Made by a program: the position numbers and the translations under genes. The notes under the pieces were generated by a model, which saw only the letters and a program-made list of their open reading frames with translations, made no database searches and was not told the origin of the DNA. A stretch of 42,205 nt of DNA. It comes from Fibrobacter sp. GTDB taxonomy: Bacteria > Fibrobacterota > Fibrobacteria > Fibrobacterales > Fibrobacteraceae. The DNA lies in NCBI GenBank assembly GCA_017550445.1, contig JAFZOV010000087.1:1-42205 (forward strand), in the 5' to 3' direction. Shown piece by piece: positions 20,919 through 28,326 of this stretch (the first letter of the stretch is position 1; each line of letters begins with the position of its first letter).

Positions 20919-21806
20919 CTATATAAACGCTACCACTCTATCTAAAAACTTCTCCGGAATTTCTTTTGCAATCATTTCGCGAATGTACTTTTCGGAATAC
21001 TTCATCGAAAAATGCGCAAGGATAATCTTTTCGCATTTCACACTGTCGCCCATGCGGTTCAATGCGTCTGCAATCTGGCTGATGTGCGTGTGGCCCTTCT
21101 TGTGGCTCATCTCATAGTCTTCGGGGGCGAGGAACGTACATTCCGTAATGAGCACTTTCGATTGAAATACGCGTTGATTCTCAAGCAGACTTTCGCCCAT
21201 GCAGTCGCCCATAAAGCTCACTAGCGGATCGTACACTTCGCGTGTAATCTCGGTACCGTTTTCGCGCAGTTTGATGATTTCTTCGGGAGTCTTTCCCAAG
21301 TATTCATCCTTGAGCTTTTTCTTGTAATGGTACAAGGTTCCGCCCATGGCATGAATCGAGTGCTTTACCTCAAAAGCTTCGAGCGCTAAGTCCTTGCGGT
21401 GTTCCAAAAACTGGAGCTCTCCAGCGCTTACTCCGATAATTTCGGGGTGGCGGAACTTGGTTTCGGGTACACCTTCGAACATGGCTTCGGCGCGAATCCA
21501 GTTACGAGCCCCATCGCAAATGCGTTCTGGCATGTAGTAAATGCTTTCCCGCTCGACGCCCATCATCTTGCGCAAACTGTGGTGACGCATCAGGCATCGG
21601 GCGTGGTCACCGTGGGCATGGGTCAAGAACACGTGATTCAGCGAAGTGGCCGAAAGCGGGCATTCGCCCATGTCAATGCAAAAATCCAGCTCGGGCAGCT
21701 GAATATAGGTCGCAAGTCCCGAAATCGAAAAACCGACAACGGACGTGCACGATGTATTCACGTGAACTTGCTTAAGGGCGTTATGAATGTATTTGCTCTC
21801 TGCCAT
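20919..21806 (-). CDS. RNase Z-like metallo-beta-lactamase-fold hydrolase
   Basis: 295 residues. The metal site motif THAHGDH (62-68) is complete; further ligands are likely in KHSIHAMGG, FMGDCMG and LAHFSMKYS. The layout, including the exosite-like region around YHYKKKLKDEYLG, resembles ribonuclease Z, which removes tRNA 3' trailers. The neighbouring trmB and the lack of an encoded CCA on the tRNA here fit that role, but other MBL phosphodiesterases are possible. TACATTTG 10 nt upstream of the ATG is a promoter-box match with a very short leader. Confidence 0.75.
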   Translation of the reverse strand: MAESKYIHNALKQVHVNTSCTSVVGFSISGLATYIQLPELDFCIDMGECPLSATSLNHVFLTHAHGDHARCLMRHHSLRKMMGVERESIYYMPERICDGARNWIRAEAMFEGVPETKFRHPEIIGVSAGELQFLEHRKDLALEAFEVKHSIHAMGGTLYHYKKKLKDEYLGKTPEEIIKLRENGTEITREVYDPLVSFMGDCMGESLLENQRVFQSKVLITECTFLAPEDYEMSHKKGHTHISQIADALNRMGDSVKCEKIILAHFSMKYSEKYIREMIAKEIPEKFLDRVVAFI

Positions 21807-21816
21807 GACGTGGTGG

Positions 21817-21824
21817 CAAATGTA
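21817..21824 (-). promoter_or_regulatory. TAnnTTTG promoter box upstream of the RNase Z-like gene
   Basis: TACATTTG on the minus strand, 10 nt before the ATG, preceded by TTCTTTTTC. Confidence 0.45.
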
Positions 21825-21843
21825 GAAAAAGAACTTAGGCTCG

Positions 21844-21977
21844 TTCGGAATTCGGATTTCGGAATTCCGAATTAAATCAAAAAAAATCGTCTAATTTCAC
21901 TTAGACGATTTAGGATTTCCTTAATTTGAAATACGCCGTAGGCGTCAAGTCTGAAATCTGAACTCAGAATTCTGAAT
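21844..21977. repeat. Heptamer arrays, GAATTCG family, flanking a terminator and a GTA triloop hairpin
   Basis: One arm (21844-21873) holds TTCGGAATTCGGATTTCGG and continues to CCGAATT; the other (21949-21980) reads as words TCTGAAA, TCTGAAC, TCAGAAT, TCTGAAT. Between them are a terminator and the hairpin ACGCC-GTA-GGCGT (21933-21945). The right arm runs into the lipoprotein stop codon. Confidence 0.75.
21879..21911 (-). terminator. Terminator of the lipoprotein gene
   Basis: AAATCGTCTAA and TTAGACGATTT form an 11-bp perfect stem with a 6-nt loop; on the minus strand a run of T follows. Confidence 0.85.
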
Positions 21978-22562
21978 TTACTTGGTCTTTGCGTTTTCAG
22001 CAACCAGACGGTCAAAGTCGGCGCAGCTCAAGGCTTCGATATGGTTACCCATGGCTACGCTACGGGTGCGTGCATTACCCTTCTTTTCGGGAATACGGAA
22101 GCAGAATTCGTATGTGTTGCCCTTGTCGGTTGGAATGCCCATTTTGAAAATGCGAATGCGTTCGACGCCCCTGTTGTAAATTTCGTGGTAATCGTAGGTG
22201 TTCTTGATCTTTTCGAGACGCTTCTGCTGGGAGAATTCAAGTTCGTCGGCAATGGGGCCGTCTAGGTAGAGCGGCAAAGAGTTCTGGAAACGTAATTCAA
22301 TCTTGCCATTGCTCTTAACAATCGAGGTTTCTTGCGGCTTAATCAGGTAACGCTGCTGCGGAATGTTTTTATAAGCAAGGGTTCGCACGGTACGGACGCC
22401 GCACATTTCACGCATATCGGGCTGTTCTACAAAGTCGATGTCGCGGCAAATCGGGGGAAGGTTCGTCGGGACTTCCAAATTTTCGCCAGAGTTTGAACCG
22501 GCACAGGCGGAAAGGAGAGCAGCTACAGCGATACCAGAAAATAGCAGGATTGAAGATTTCAT
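21978..22562 (-). CDS. Hypothetical lipoprotein
   Basis: 194 residues. The signal peptide MKSSILLFSGIAVAALLSAC ends in a good lipobox (LSAC), so the protein should be lipid-anchored. The mature part (residues about 34-190) contains PPICRDIDFVEQPDMREMCG with two cysteines and a C-terminal cysteine, and no motif I recognise. TATATTTA lies close to the ATG on the minus strand, again a very short leader. Single-gene unit with its own terminator. Confidence 0.65.
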   Translation of the reverse strand: MKSSILLFSGIAVAALLSACAGSNSGENLEVPTNLPPICRDIDFVEQPDMREMCGVRTVRTLAYKNIPQQRYLIKPQETSIVKSNGKIELRFQNSLPLYLDGPIADELEFSQQKRLEKIKNTYDYHEIYNRGVERIRIFKMGIPTDKGNTYEFCFRIPEKKGNARTRSVAMGNHIEALSCADFDRLVAENAKTK

Positions 22563-22713
22563 GCCATAAATATAATTTTATTATTCCGAATTGCATTTAT
22601 TTTCTTAAGAAAGTGTGATTTTTTTTATTTTGGCAATGTAAACTTTTGTTTTCTCTAGTTCGTTTTTAGGCTGAAAAGTCCGACTCCGGGTTTATGAAAT
22701 CATCTTTACGCCC

Positions 22714-22740
22714 TTGTGCTTTAAAAAAAATGTATCTTTG
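22714..22740 (+). promoter_or_regulatory. Bacteroidota-like promoter of xthA
   Basis: TTG at 22714-22716 and TATCTTTG at 22733-22740, 25 nt before the ATG. Confidence 0.55.
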
Positions 22741-22765
22741 CCGCGGATTATAGATTGGGTAAAAC

Positions 22766-23569
22766 ATGAATATTTATAGCTGGAACGTAAACGGATTGCG
22801 CTCTGCCCTTAAGAAGGGCTTTACGGACTGGTTTGCTGCAACAAAGCCTGACATCTTGTGCTTGCAAGAAGTCCGTGCCGAAGTAGACCAGATTCCCGAA
22901 GAAGTAGCAAATCCCGACGGCTACTTTGCCTATTGGAACCCTTGCCGTCGCAAGAAGGGTTACAGCGGGGTAGGCATCTATACCCAAATCGAGCCCGACC
23001 GTGTCAACTATGGCTTCGACATCGAGGAATTCGACGAAGAGGGCCGTGTTCTCCAGCTTGTTTTCCCGGACTGGGTTCTCAATAGTATCTATTTTCCCAA
23101 TGGCGGCCAGGGCGACGATCGTCTGGACTACAAGCTCCGTTTTTACGATGCGTTCCTCGAAAACAGCAAACGCTGGATCGCCGACGGAAAGCATGTGCTT
23201 ACGGTGGGTGACTACAACACCTGCCACAAGGAAATCGATATTGCTCGCCCCAAGGAAAATCAGGACGTGAGCGGATTCTTGCCGATTGAACGCGCCTGGA
23301 TGGACAAGTATGTGGAAAACGGCTTCGTAGATTCGTTCCGTAAGCTGCATCCCGATGAACGGGACCGCTATTCCTGGTGGTCAAACCGTTTTGGCGCCCG
23401 CAAGCGTAACGTGGGCTGGCGTATCGACTATGCCTTTGTAGACGAAGGTCTTGTCCCCAATATCATTAGTGCCGATATCCATTCCGATGTCATGGGTTCC
23501 GATCATTGTCCCATCAGTATCGAACTGGAACCCCCGTTCGCTCCTCTCCCCATTAGCCACGAAGTTTAG
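22766..23569 (+). CDS. xthA: Exodeoxyribonuclease III
   Basis: AP endonuclease and 3'-5' exonuclease in base-excision repair. 267 residues, family length. Motifs are complete: IYSWNVNGLRSAL at the start, PDILCLQE with the metal-binding Glu, GYSGVGIYTQ, VGDYNTCHKEIDIARPKEN with catalytic Asp and Asn, WRIDYAFV, and SDHCPI with the catalytic His. It is convergent with the potD-like gene; the stop codons overlap by four bases. Confidence 0.95.
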   Translation: MNIYSWNVNGLRSALKKGFTDWFAATKPDILCLQEVRAEVDQIPEEVANPDGYFAYWNPCRRKKGYSGVGIYTQIEPDRVNYGFDIEEFDEEGRVLQLVFPDWVLNSIYFPNGGQGDDRLDYKLRFYDAFLENSKRWIADGKHVLTVGDYNTCHKEIDIARPKENQDVSGFLPIERAWMDKYVENGFVDSFRKLHPDERDRYSWWSNRFGARKRNVGWRIDYAFVDEGLVPNIISADIHSDVMGSDHCPISIELEPPFAPLPISHEV

Positions 23570-24633
23570 TGCGCTTTGACAACGGCCCAAGCGTCGTCAA
23601 AGAACTTGGTTGCCGCACCTGGATCGCGCAGGAATACCATGCGGTCGATTTCTTCCCTGGTGGGGTTGATGACTCGGTTCTGCTTGAATTTTTCGTCAAT
23701 GAGCTTTAACGCCGCACTGTTGGGCGATGCAAAGTTGGTTTCGGTAGCAAGCTTTGCGCCATTCTTGGCGTCGAGAATATAATTCATAAAGGCGTGGGCG
23801 CCGTCGGAGTTCTGGGCGTGACTACAGAGAACCATGGCGTCAACCCACATAAAGCTACCTTCGGTAGGAATGGCGTACTGAAGCGTCGAATCTTCTGCAA
23901 TGGCGTTCATGGCTTCGCCGTTGAATACGATTGCCGCCCAGTTTTCTTTCGAAATCACCTTGTCCTTTGCGCTGACGGAGCCTTCGAAACCGGCAAAATG
24001 CGGATCCCGTTTGATTTCGCGAATCCATTCGACGGCCCTGTTGATGTCTTCCATCTTGACGCTGTTGGCGTTGAGGCCTTTAGCCTGCAGAGCCATGGAA
24101 AGCATGGAGCGGGATTCGTTCAGCAAACTGAACTTGCCCTTGATTTGTTTGGGGTCGAAAAGCATGTTGTAGCTGACGCTATTCACATCGAGGGTAGTGT
24201 CGCGGTAGAGAATGCCGGTGGTTCCCCACAGGTAGGGTAACGTGAAGTTGTTGCCCGGGTCGTAAACAGGGTTCTTGAATTGGTCGGCAACGTTTACTTT
24301 GTTTGGAATCTTGTCCAAGTCCAGGGGGGCAATAAGTCCCAGATGGATCATTTGCTGGATTACCACGTCCGAAGCAACGACCACGTCGTATTGCTTTTCC
24401 ATTGCGGTTTGCAGCTTGTTGATCATTTCTTCTTGGGCTTCGTATTCTTCAAGTTGCAGTTTGTAACCGGTTTTCATTTGAAAATCGGTGATCATTTCTG
24501 GAGCGATGTATTTGCTGTAGGTTAGAACATTTACGGTAACAGGGTGCTGCTTCGATTTTTGGTCGCAACCACAGAAAAGCCCTGTTGCAAGAAGGATCGT
24601 CGCAACTGTGATGCTAGAAACCAATTTTTTCAT
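23566..24633 (-). CDS. potD: PotD-like polyamine-binding lipoprotein
   Basis: 355 residues; the signal peptide ends in FCGC (Cys23). Solute-binding protein of the spermidine/putrescine ABC family: VNVLTYSKYIAPEMITDFQ at the start, YDVVVASDVVIQQMI, LPYLWGTTGILYR, and a C-terminal helix-rich half. The permease and ATPase genes potA, potB and potC are not adjacent, which is unusual for the family. The ligand (putrescine, spermidine or another cation) cannot be settled from the sequence. It follows the aminotransferase by 46 nt on the same strand. Confidence 0.82.
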   Translation of the reverse strand: MKKLVSSITVATILLATGLFCGCDQKSKQHPVTVNVLTYSKYIAPEMITDFQMKTGYKLQLEEYEAQEEMINKLQTAMEKQYDVVVASDVVIQQMIHLGLIAPLDLDKIPNKVNVADQFKNPVYDPGNNFTLPYLWGTTGILYRDTTLDVNSVSYNMLFDPKQIKGKFSLLNESRSMLSMALQAKGLNANSVKMEDINRAVEWIREIKRDPHFAGFEGSVSAKDKVISKENWAAIVFNGEAMNAIAEDSTLQYAIPTEGSFMWVDAMVLCSHAQNSDGAHAFMNYILDAKNGAKLATETNFASPNSAALKLIDEKFKQNRVINPTREEIDRMVFLRDPGAATKFFDDAWAVVKAH

Positions 24634-24679
24634 ACCCTCTCTCCTTCTTTGGCTATCCTCCTAATCCCCATAGAACTGA

Positions 24680-25981
24680 CTAGCTGTGCAAGTATTCCAC
24701 GATGGCATCGTGAATGGTGGTGAACACTTCGCGCAGTTCTTCTTCGTCTTCTTCCAGGAGAGTCACACGGAAACCCTTGAGGTCCGTGCAGAAGCTCGTG
24801 CTAGGCACAACGCAAATCCCCTTTGCGCCCAGCAGGTAGTAAACGAAGCGGTAGTCCAGGTTCGTGGTCTTGCTGCACCATTCTTCCACCTTCTTCTTGA
24901 TGATCGGGTTGTCGATTTTCAAAGTCTGGTGGCTGTTCAGCGTCCCTTCGCGGAAGATGATGGTGTTGTAGAACGCACCGTAAGTCGGGTTGAAATACAG
25001 CTCCGGAATGTCGGAAAGGATTTCGTTGATGATGGCGCTACGGCGTCCAATCTTTTCGTTCAGGGCGTCGCGGTGTTCCTTGAAGCGCTTGTCGCCAAGC
25101 ACGCGCGGAATCGTCATCTGCGGGAGCGTGGTCGAGCAGACTTCCACCATCTTCGCGTTGTCCAAAGCGCGGCAGAAGGCGTCGAACTGTTCGTCCTTGT
25201 CGCGGTTGTAGTATTCAGCCCAGCCGCAGCGAGCGCCCGGCCACGGGTATTCCTTGGAAATGCCCTTGAGTGCGATACCCGGGACATCGCCGATGTATTC
25301 GGCGAGCGCGTAAGCGTGGGCGCCGTTGTAGGTAATCTTGTTGTAGATTTCGTCGCAAATAATGAACAGGTTGTAGCGCCTTGCGATATCCACGATCTTC
25401 TGGAGAATTTCCAGCGGGTAGACCATGCCTGTCGGATTGTCCGGGTTCAAAATCAGAATGCCCGCGATGCTCGGGTTGTACTTCACTTTGTTTTCGAGTT
25501 CTTCCAGGTCCGGGTACCAGTGGTTTTCGGGCTGCAGACGATAAGTAATCGGGGCCGTGTGGGCATGGGCCGCTTCGGCAGAACTGTGGGTGGAGTATGC
25601 CGGGGCAGGTCCGATAATGCGGGTGGTCATGGACAGAAGTCCGTAAATCGTGGCGATAGCGTCACCGAGACCGTTGAAGAACAGAATGTCGTCTACGTTG
25701 ATCTGTGCGCCGCCGAGCTTGTTGTTTTCCTTTACCAGGAATTCGCGGGTTTCAAGCATACCCTTGGACGGACAATAACCGTAGCTACGGTTTGTCTTTG
25801 CCAAGTCGACCACAATATCCTTAATCCAGTCAGGAATCTGACATTTCTTTTCGATGGGGTCACCAATATTTTCCCAATGAATGGGGAGGCCAAGTGCCTT
25901 GAGCTGGTTTGCCTTCTTCACGATCTCACGGATTTCGTAAGAGAGTTCCTTGGCACCTTCGCTCAATAGTCTTCTGCGCAT
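24680..25981 (-). CDS. PLP-dependent class I/II aminotransferase
   Basis: 433 residues of fold type I. Visible motifs: LFFNGLGDAI (cofactor phosphate region), NPDNPTGMVYP (carboxylate-binding Asn), IICDEIYNKITY (PLP-binding Asp and Tyr), and KGISKEYPWPGARCGW with the Schiff-base Lys. The last motif resembles the AlaT/AspC branch, but the amino-acid specificity is not readable. The N-terminal RRRLLSEGAKELSYEIREIV is typical of this branch. AGGAG is well placed before the ATG. No pathway genes adjoin it. Confidence 0.85.
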   Translation of the reverse strand: MRRRLLSEGAKELSYEIREIVKKANQLKALGLPIHWENIGDPIEKKCQIPDWIKDIVVDLAKTNRSYGYCPSKGMLETREFLVKENNKLGGAQINVDDILFFNGLGDAIATIYGLLSMTTRIIGPAPAYSTHSSAEAAHAHTAPITYRLQPENHWYPDLEELENKVKYNPSIAGILILNPDNPTGMVYPLEILQKIVDIARRYNLFIICDEIYNKITYNGAHAYALAEYIGDVPGIALKGISKEYPWPGARCGWAEYYNRDKDEQFDAFCRALDNAKMVEVCSTTLPQMTIPRVLGDKRFKEHRDALNEKIGRRSAIINEILSDIPELYFNPTYGAFYNTIIFREGTLNSHQTLKIDNPIIKKKVEEWCSKTTNLDYRFVYYLLGAKGICVVPSTSFCTDLKGFRVTLLEEDEEELREVFTTIHDAIVEYLHS

Positions 25982-26090
25982 TTTAAGCTCCTGTATAGGG
26001 ATCGAAAATTCACTTGTTCTACACTGTAATTATAGAATAATAAAAATGTGAATTTCCATCTAGTTTCTGTTTTTTGGGTTAGTTTCGGGT

Positions 26091-26263
26091 AAAAAAATAG
26101 GGTAGCCTTTTACGGGGCTGCCCTTGAAACTTTTAATCTGAGTTTTCTGCGTTATGCTTTACAGATTTTGGTTTCTCTGGACAGCCCCACAATAGCTCGG
26201 GCTGCTGCCGGGCTCGCTGCTTTCGCTGCTGCTGCGATGTTCTGTCCAAAGATTTTATTCATG
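26091..26263 (-). ncRNA. Candidate small RNA (or leaderless microprotein transcript)
   Basis: In the 340-nt gap between the aminotransferase and the HsdR-N gene, the minus strand carries a complete transcription unit: promoter TTGACA-N18-TATATT, about 165 nt, and a terminator (AGGGCAGCC with GGCTACCCT, one mismatch, followed by ATTTTTTT at 26091-26098). Inside, GGACAG pairs with CTGTCC about 50 nt away, and AATCTG with CAGATT. The transcript would begin at or next to an ATG. I do not recognise it as a known RNA family. Bases 25982-26090 hold nothing recognisable. Confidence 0.5.
26152..26262 (-). CDS. Possible 36-residue alanine-rich peptide
   Basis: An ORF inside the candidate RNA: ATG at 26262 and TAA at 26152-26154. 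Residues 9-23 are mostly Ala with Lys, Ser, Pro and Arg (IAAAAKAASPAAARA); the end is SRETKICKA. Net positive charge and an amphipathic helix are possible. There is no Shine-Dalgarno sequence; the -10 box ends seven bases before the ATG, so translation would be leaderless. The ORF may be chance within a GC-rich structured RNA. Confidence 0.3.
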   Translation of the reverse strand: MNKIFGQNIAAAAKAASPAAARAIVGLSRETKICKA

Positions 26264-26269
26264 TGCCTA

Positions 26270-26299
26270 AATATACTTTCATTTATGTGAAAATGTCAA
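26270..26299 (-). promoter_or_regulatory. Promoter of the small transcript
   Basis: On the minus strand TTGACA (26294-26299), 18 nt, TATATT (26270-26275). The same strong type as the tRNA promoter. Confidence 0.65.
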
Positions 26300-26331
26300 G
26301 GGAAAAATGAATAATTTCTATTTTGCGCAAT

Positions 26332-26748
26332 ATGACGCATGGCATGATATATGACCCGATTCGCGGGAAGGATGTTCCCGATACGCCCGAGGAACGCGTG
26401 CGTCAGGCGACTGTCAAATTCCTGATAGAAGAAGTCAAGGTGCCGCAGAACTTGATTGCGGTGGAGTTTGCGCTTTCTGCGATAGAGCCCAAGACCGATG
26501 ACCGTGTGGATTTGCTGGTGCAAGATTTCAAGGCGTCCGGCGATTTAAAGCACCCGTGGCTTCTGGTGGAATGCAAGGCTCCCGGTGAATATACGTGGCA
26601 GGCGCTGCAGGTGCAACTGAATAAATATTTGCAGGTGCTTTTGCCCAAGTACGTGATGCTTTCGCTTGGCGATGCGGTTCGCTACTTTGCGCTAGATGCT
26701 ACGACTAAACGTTTCCAAAAAATCGAGAAGCTACCAAAATTTGATTAA
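26332..26748 (+). CDS. Stand-alone HsdR N-terminal-type nuclease-like protein
   Basis: 138 residues from ATG 26332 (TTG 26323 and ATG 26344 are alternatives). It matches the small family resembling the N-terminus of type I restriction subunit R: TPEERVRQATVKFLIEE, then a PD-(D/E)XK core with DDRVDLLVQD and LLVECKAPGEYTW, and QLNKYLQVLLPKYVMLSLG. No methylase, specificity subunit or helicase part is near. Such single-domain proteins are common in the FCB group and their role is not established. The stop codon is part of a repeat arm shared with convergent xseA. Confidence 0.75.
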   Translation: MTHGMIYDPIRGKDVPDTPEERVRQATVKFLIEEVKVPQNLIAVEFALSAIEPKTDDRVDLLVQDFKASGDLKHPWLLVECKAPGEYTWQALQVQLNKYLQVLLPKYVMLSLGDAVRYFALDATTKRFQKIEKLPKFD

Positions 26749-26809
26749 TGTGAAATGAAAAAAATAAATGTCTTCTCATCTCACATTCCACATCTCACAT
26801 TTCACATTA
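26746..26809. repeat. Heptamer array, AATGTGA family, between convergent genes
   Basis: TAATGTGAAATG (26746-26757) and CATTTCACATTA (26798-26809) are perfect 12-bp inverted ends; between them are words TCTCATC, TCACATT, CCACATC, TCACATT. The left end contains the TAA of the HsdR-N gene; the right end contains the TGA of xseA. It could work as a two-way terminator. Confidence 0.85.
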
Positions 26810-28100
26810 CTTTAGACTGTACGTTGCCATCCTTGAAACGCGTGGTAAGCGTGTCGCCGGGTTTTAGCTGACTCTTGTTACGTACAAACTTTCCGTTTGC
26901 ATCTAACGTAAGCGTGTAGCCTTTTGAAAGCGTTGTTTCTGGATCTGCGTTTTTGACGCGGAGCTCGATAAGGCTGAATTTCGATTTTTCAAGATCCAAA
27001 ATTTTGCGGGAACCTTGGTGCAGGCCTTCGCTGTCGCGGGCGATGCGCTCCCGTTCGGCCCTAAAGACGAACTGTAGGTCTTTTTGCATATTGCTCTTGT
27101 ACAGTGAAAGCTTCATGGCTTCTTTTTGAATGAGCCCGTTTACCTTTTGCTGCAATCGGTTACCCGTATTCGAAAGTTCCTGCTTGTAGCCGTGAATAGC
27201 TTCTTTTGTCTGTAAAGCAATTTCTTGCGCGGTATTAAGCATCTTGTTCCAGCTGTCCGCAACGCGGTCTATCAAGCGCTTCGCGGTATCGGTTGGCGTA
27301 ATGCAAGATTGGTAGGCAACTTCGTCCAAAAGGCTGCGGTCAATCTCGTGTCCAATGCCGGTGAAAACGGGTAGCGGATAATTGGCAACGGCGCGGCACA
27401 AGGCTTCACTGTCAAAGAAGTTCAAGTCAGTCTTGCTTCCGCCGCCGCGAATAATGCAGACCACGTCAAGTTCCGAATCCTTTGCCAATTCTTCAAGTGC
27501 CGCAAGCACGGTGGGCTCGGTGTCGGCGCCTTGCATTTTTGCGTATGCTGTTTTCACCTTGAATGCAAACGGAGATTCCGCAAGCTTGGTGGTAAAATCC
27601 TTGTAGGCGGCGGTGCCTTCGCCGGTAATTAAACCCACGCGAATGGGGACTTCGGCAAGCGTAAGCGCCTTGTTCTTTTCGAGGAGTCCCTCGAGCGCAA
27701 GTCGCTTTAGAATGGCGCTCTTGGTGAGTGCTAGTTCGCCCAAGGTATAAACCGGGTCAATGTCTAGAATTTGCGCCTGCAATTTTCCATAAGGCACGTA
27801 AAGGTCGGCCTTGATGAGAAAACTCACCTTGAGCTGTTCTTTTAAAATGAATGGCTGGGGGTAGTTTTCCACTTTCGCACGAATTGCGGCGAATTTTGCT
27901 GCATAGCAGTACAATGGAACCGTTGCCAGCGGATTCACGTTCCCTTCTTCGAAGTCCGCAATGCTCAGGTAAACGACTTTCGATTTCTCGTTAATCTGGG
28001 TAATTACGCCGCGCACCCATACCGCAGGGGTGGATTCCACCTTCTGCTTCAAGGCTTTCATGTATTGCGTGACGGTGTAGGACTTGTTCTCGGGTTCCAT
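26802..28100 (-). CDS. xseA: Exodeoxyribonuclease VII large subunit
   Basis: 432 residues. An N-terminal OB-fold region (YTVTQYMKALKQKVE ... VWVRGVITQINEKS) is followed by the catalytic domain with GLITGEGTAAYKDF, IIRGGGSKTDLNFF, and FTGIGHEIDRSLLDEVA, then a coiled-coil C-terminus ending KGYTLTLDANGKFVRN. It degrades single-stranded DNA with the small subunit XseB, whose gene is not adjacent in the window. Its last codon and stop derive from the repeat array. The ATG is 25 nt from the divergent antitoxin ATG, with no Shine-Dalgarno sequence. Confidence 0.93.
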   Translation of the reverse strand: MEPENKSYTVTQYMKALKQKVESTPAVWVRGVITQINEKSKVVYLSIADFEEGNVNPLATVPLYCYAAKFAAIRAKVENYPQPFILKEQLKVSFLIKADLYVPYGKLQAQILDIDPVYTLGELALTKSAILKRLALEGLLEKNKALTLAEVPIRVGLITGEGTAAYKDFTTKLAESPFAFKVKTAYAKMQGADTEPTVLAALEELAKDSELDVVCIIRGGGSKTDLNFFDSEALCRAVANYPLPVFTGIGHEIDRSLLDEVAYQSCITPTDTAKRLIDRVADSWNKMLNTAQEIALQTKEAIHGYKQELSNTGNRLQQKVNGLIQKEAMKLSLYKSNMQKDLQFVFRAERERIARDSEGLHQGSRKILDLEKSKFSLIELRVKNADPETTLSKGYTLTLDANGKFVRNKSQLKPGDTLTTRFKDGNVQSKVM

Positions 28101-28125
28101 GCGCAGAATATACTATTTTTAAGTC

Positions 28126-28326
28126 ATGCCTAAAGTTGTTTCTGCCATGGATGTCCGCCAGAATTTTGGCTCGATGTTGAACCAGGTTTCTCTCAAAGAC
28201 GAAGAAATCGTTATCGAACGTGCGGGCAAACCTCTAGCACGCCTCGTGAGCGTTAACGCTCCGACGGCTGGCCTTCTAGATTTTCGCGATATCGGTAAGC
28301 TTCCCAATAATATCTGGGAAGACTAG
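28126..28326 (+). CDS. Solitary Phd/YefM-family antitoxin
   Basis: 66 residues. The N-terminal DNA-binding fold of the family is visible: VVSAMDVRQNFGSMLNQVSL, then EEIVIERAGKPLARLVSV. The short C-terminus ending LPNNIWED would be the toxin-binding part. A toxin gene would be expected directly downstream, but the next gene is convergent and overlaps its stop by four bases, and xseA is divergent 25 nt upstream. It is therefore an orphan antitoxin, possibly acting as a plain repressor or pairing with a distant toxin. Confidence 0.8.
   Translation: MPKVVSAMDVRQNFGSMLNQVSLKDEEIVIERAGKPLARLVSVNAPTAGLLDFRDIGKLPNNIWED

Noticed and set aside
26332..26748. Remnant of a type I restriction system
   Set aside because: The protein is a complete small domain with normal start and stop, and there are no hsdM, hsdS or helicase remnants.
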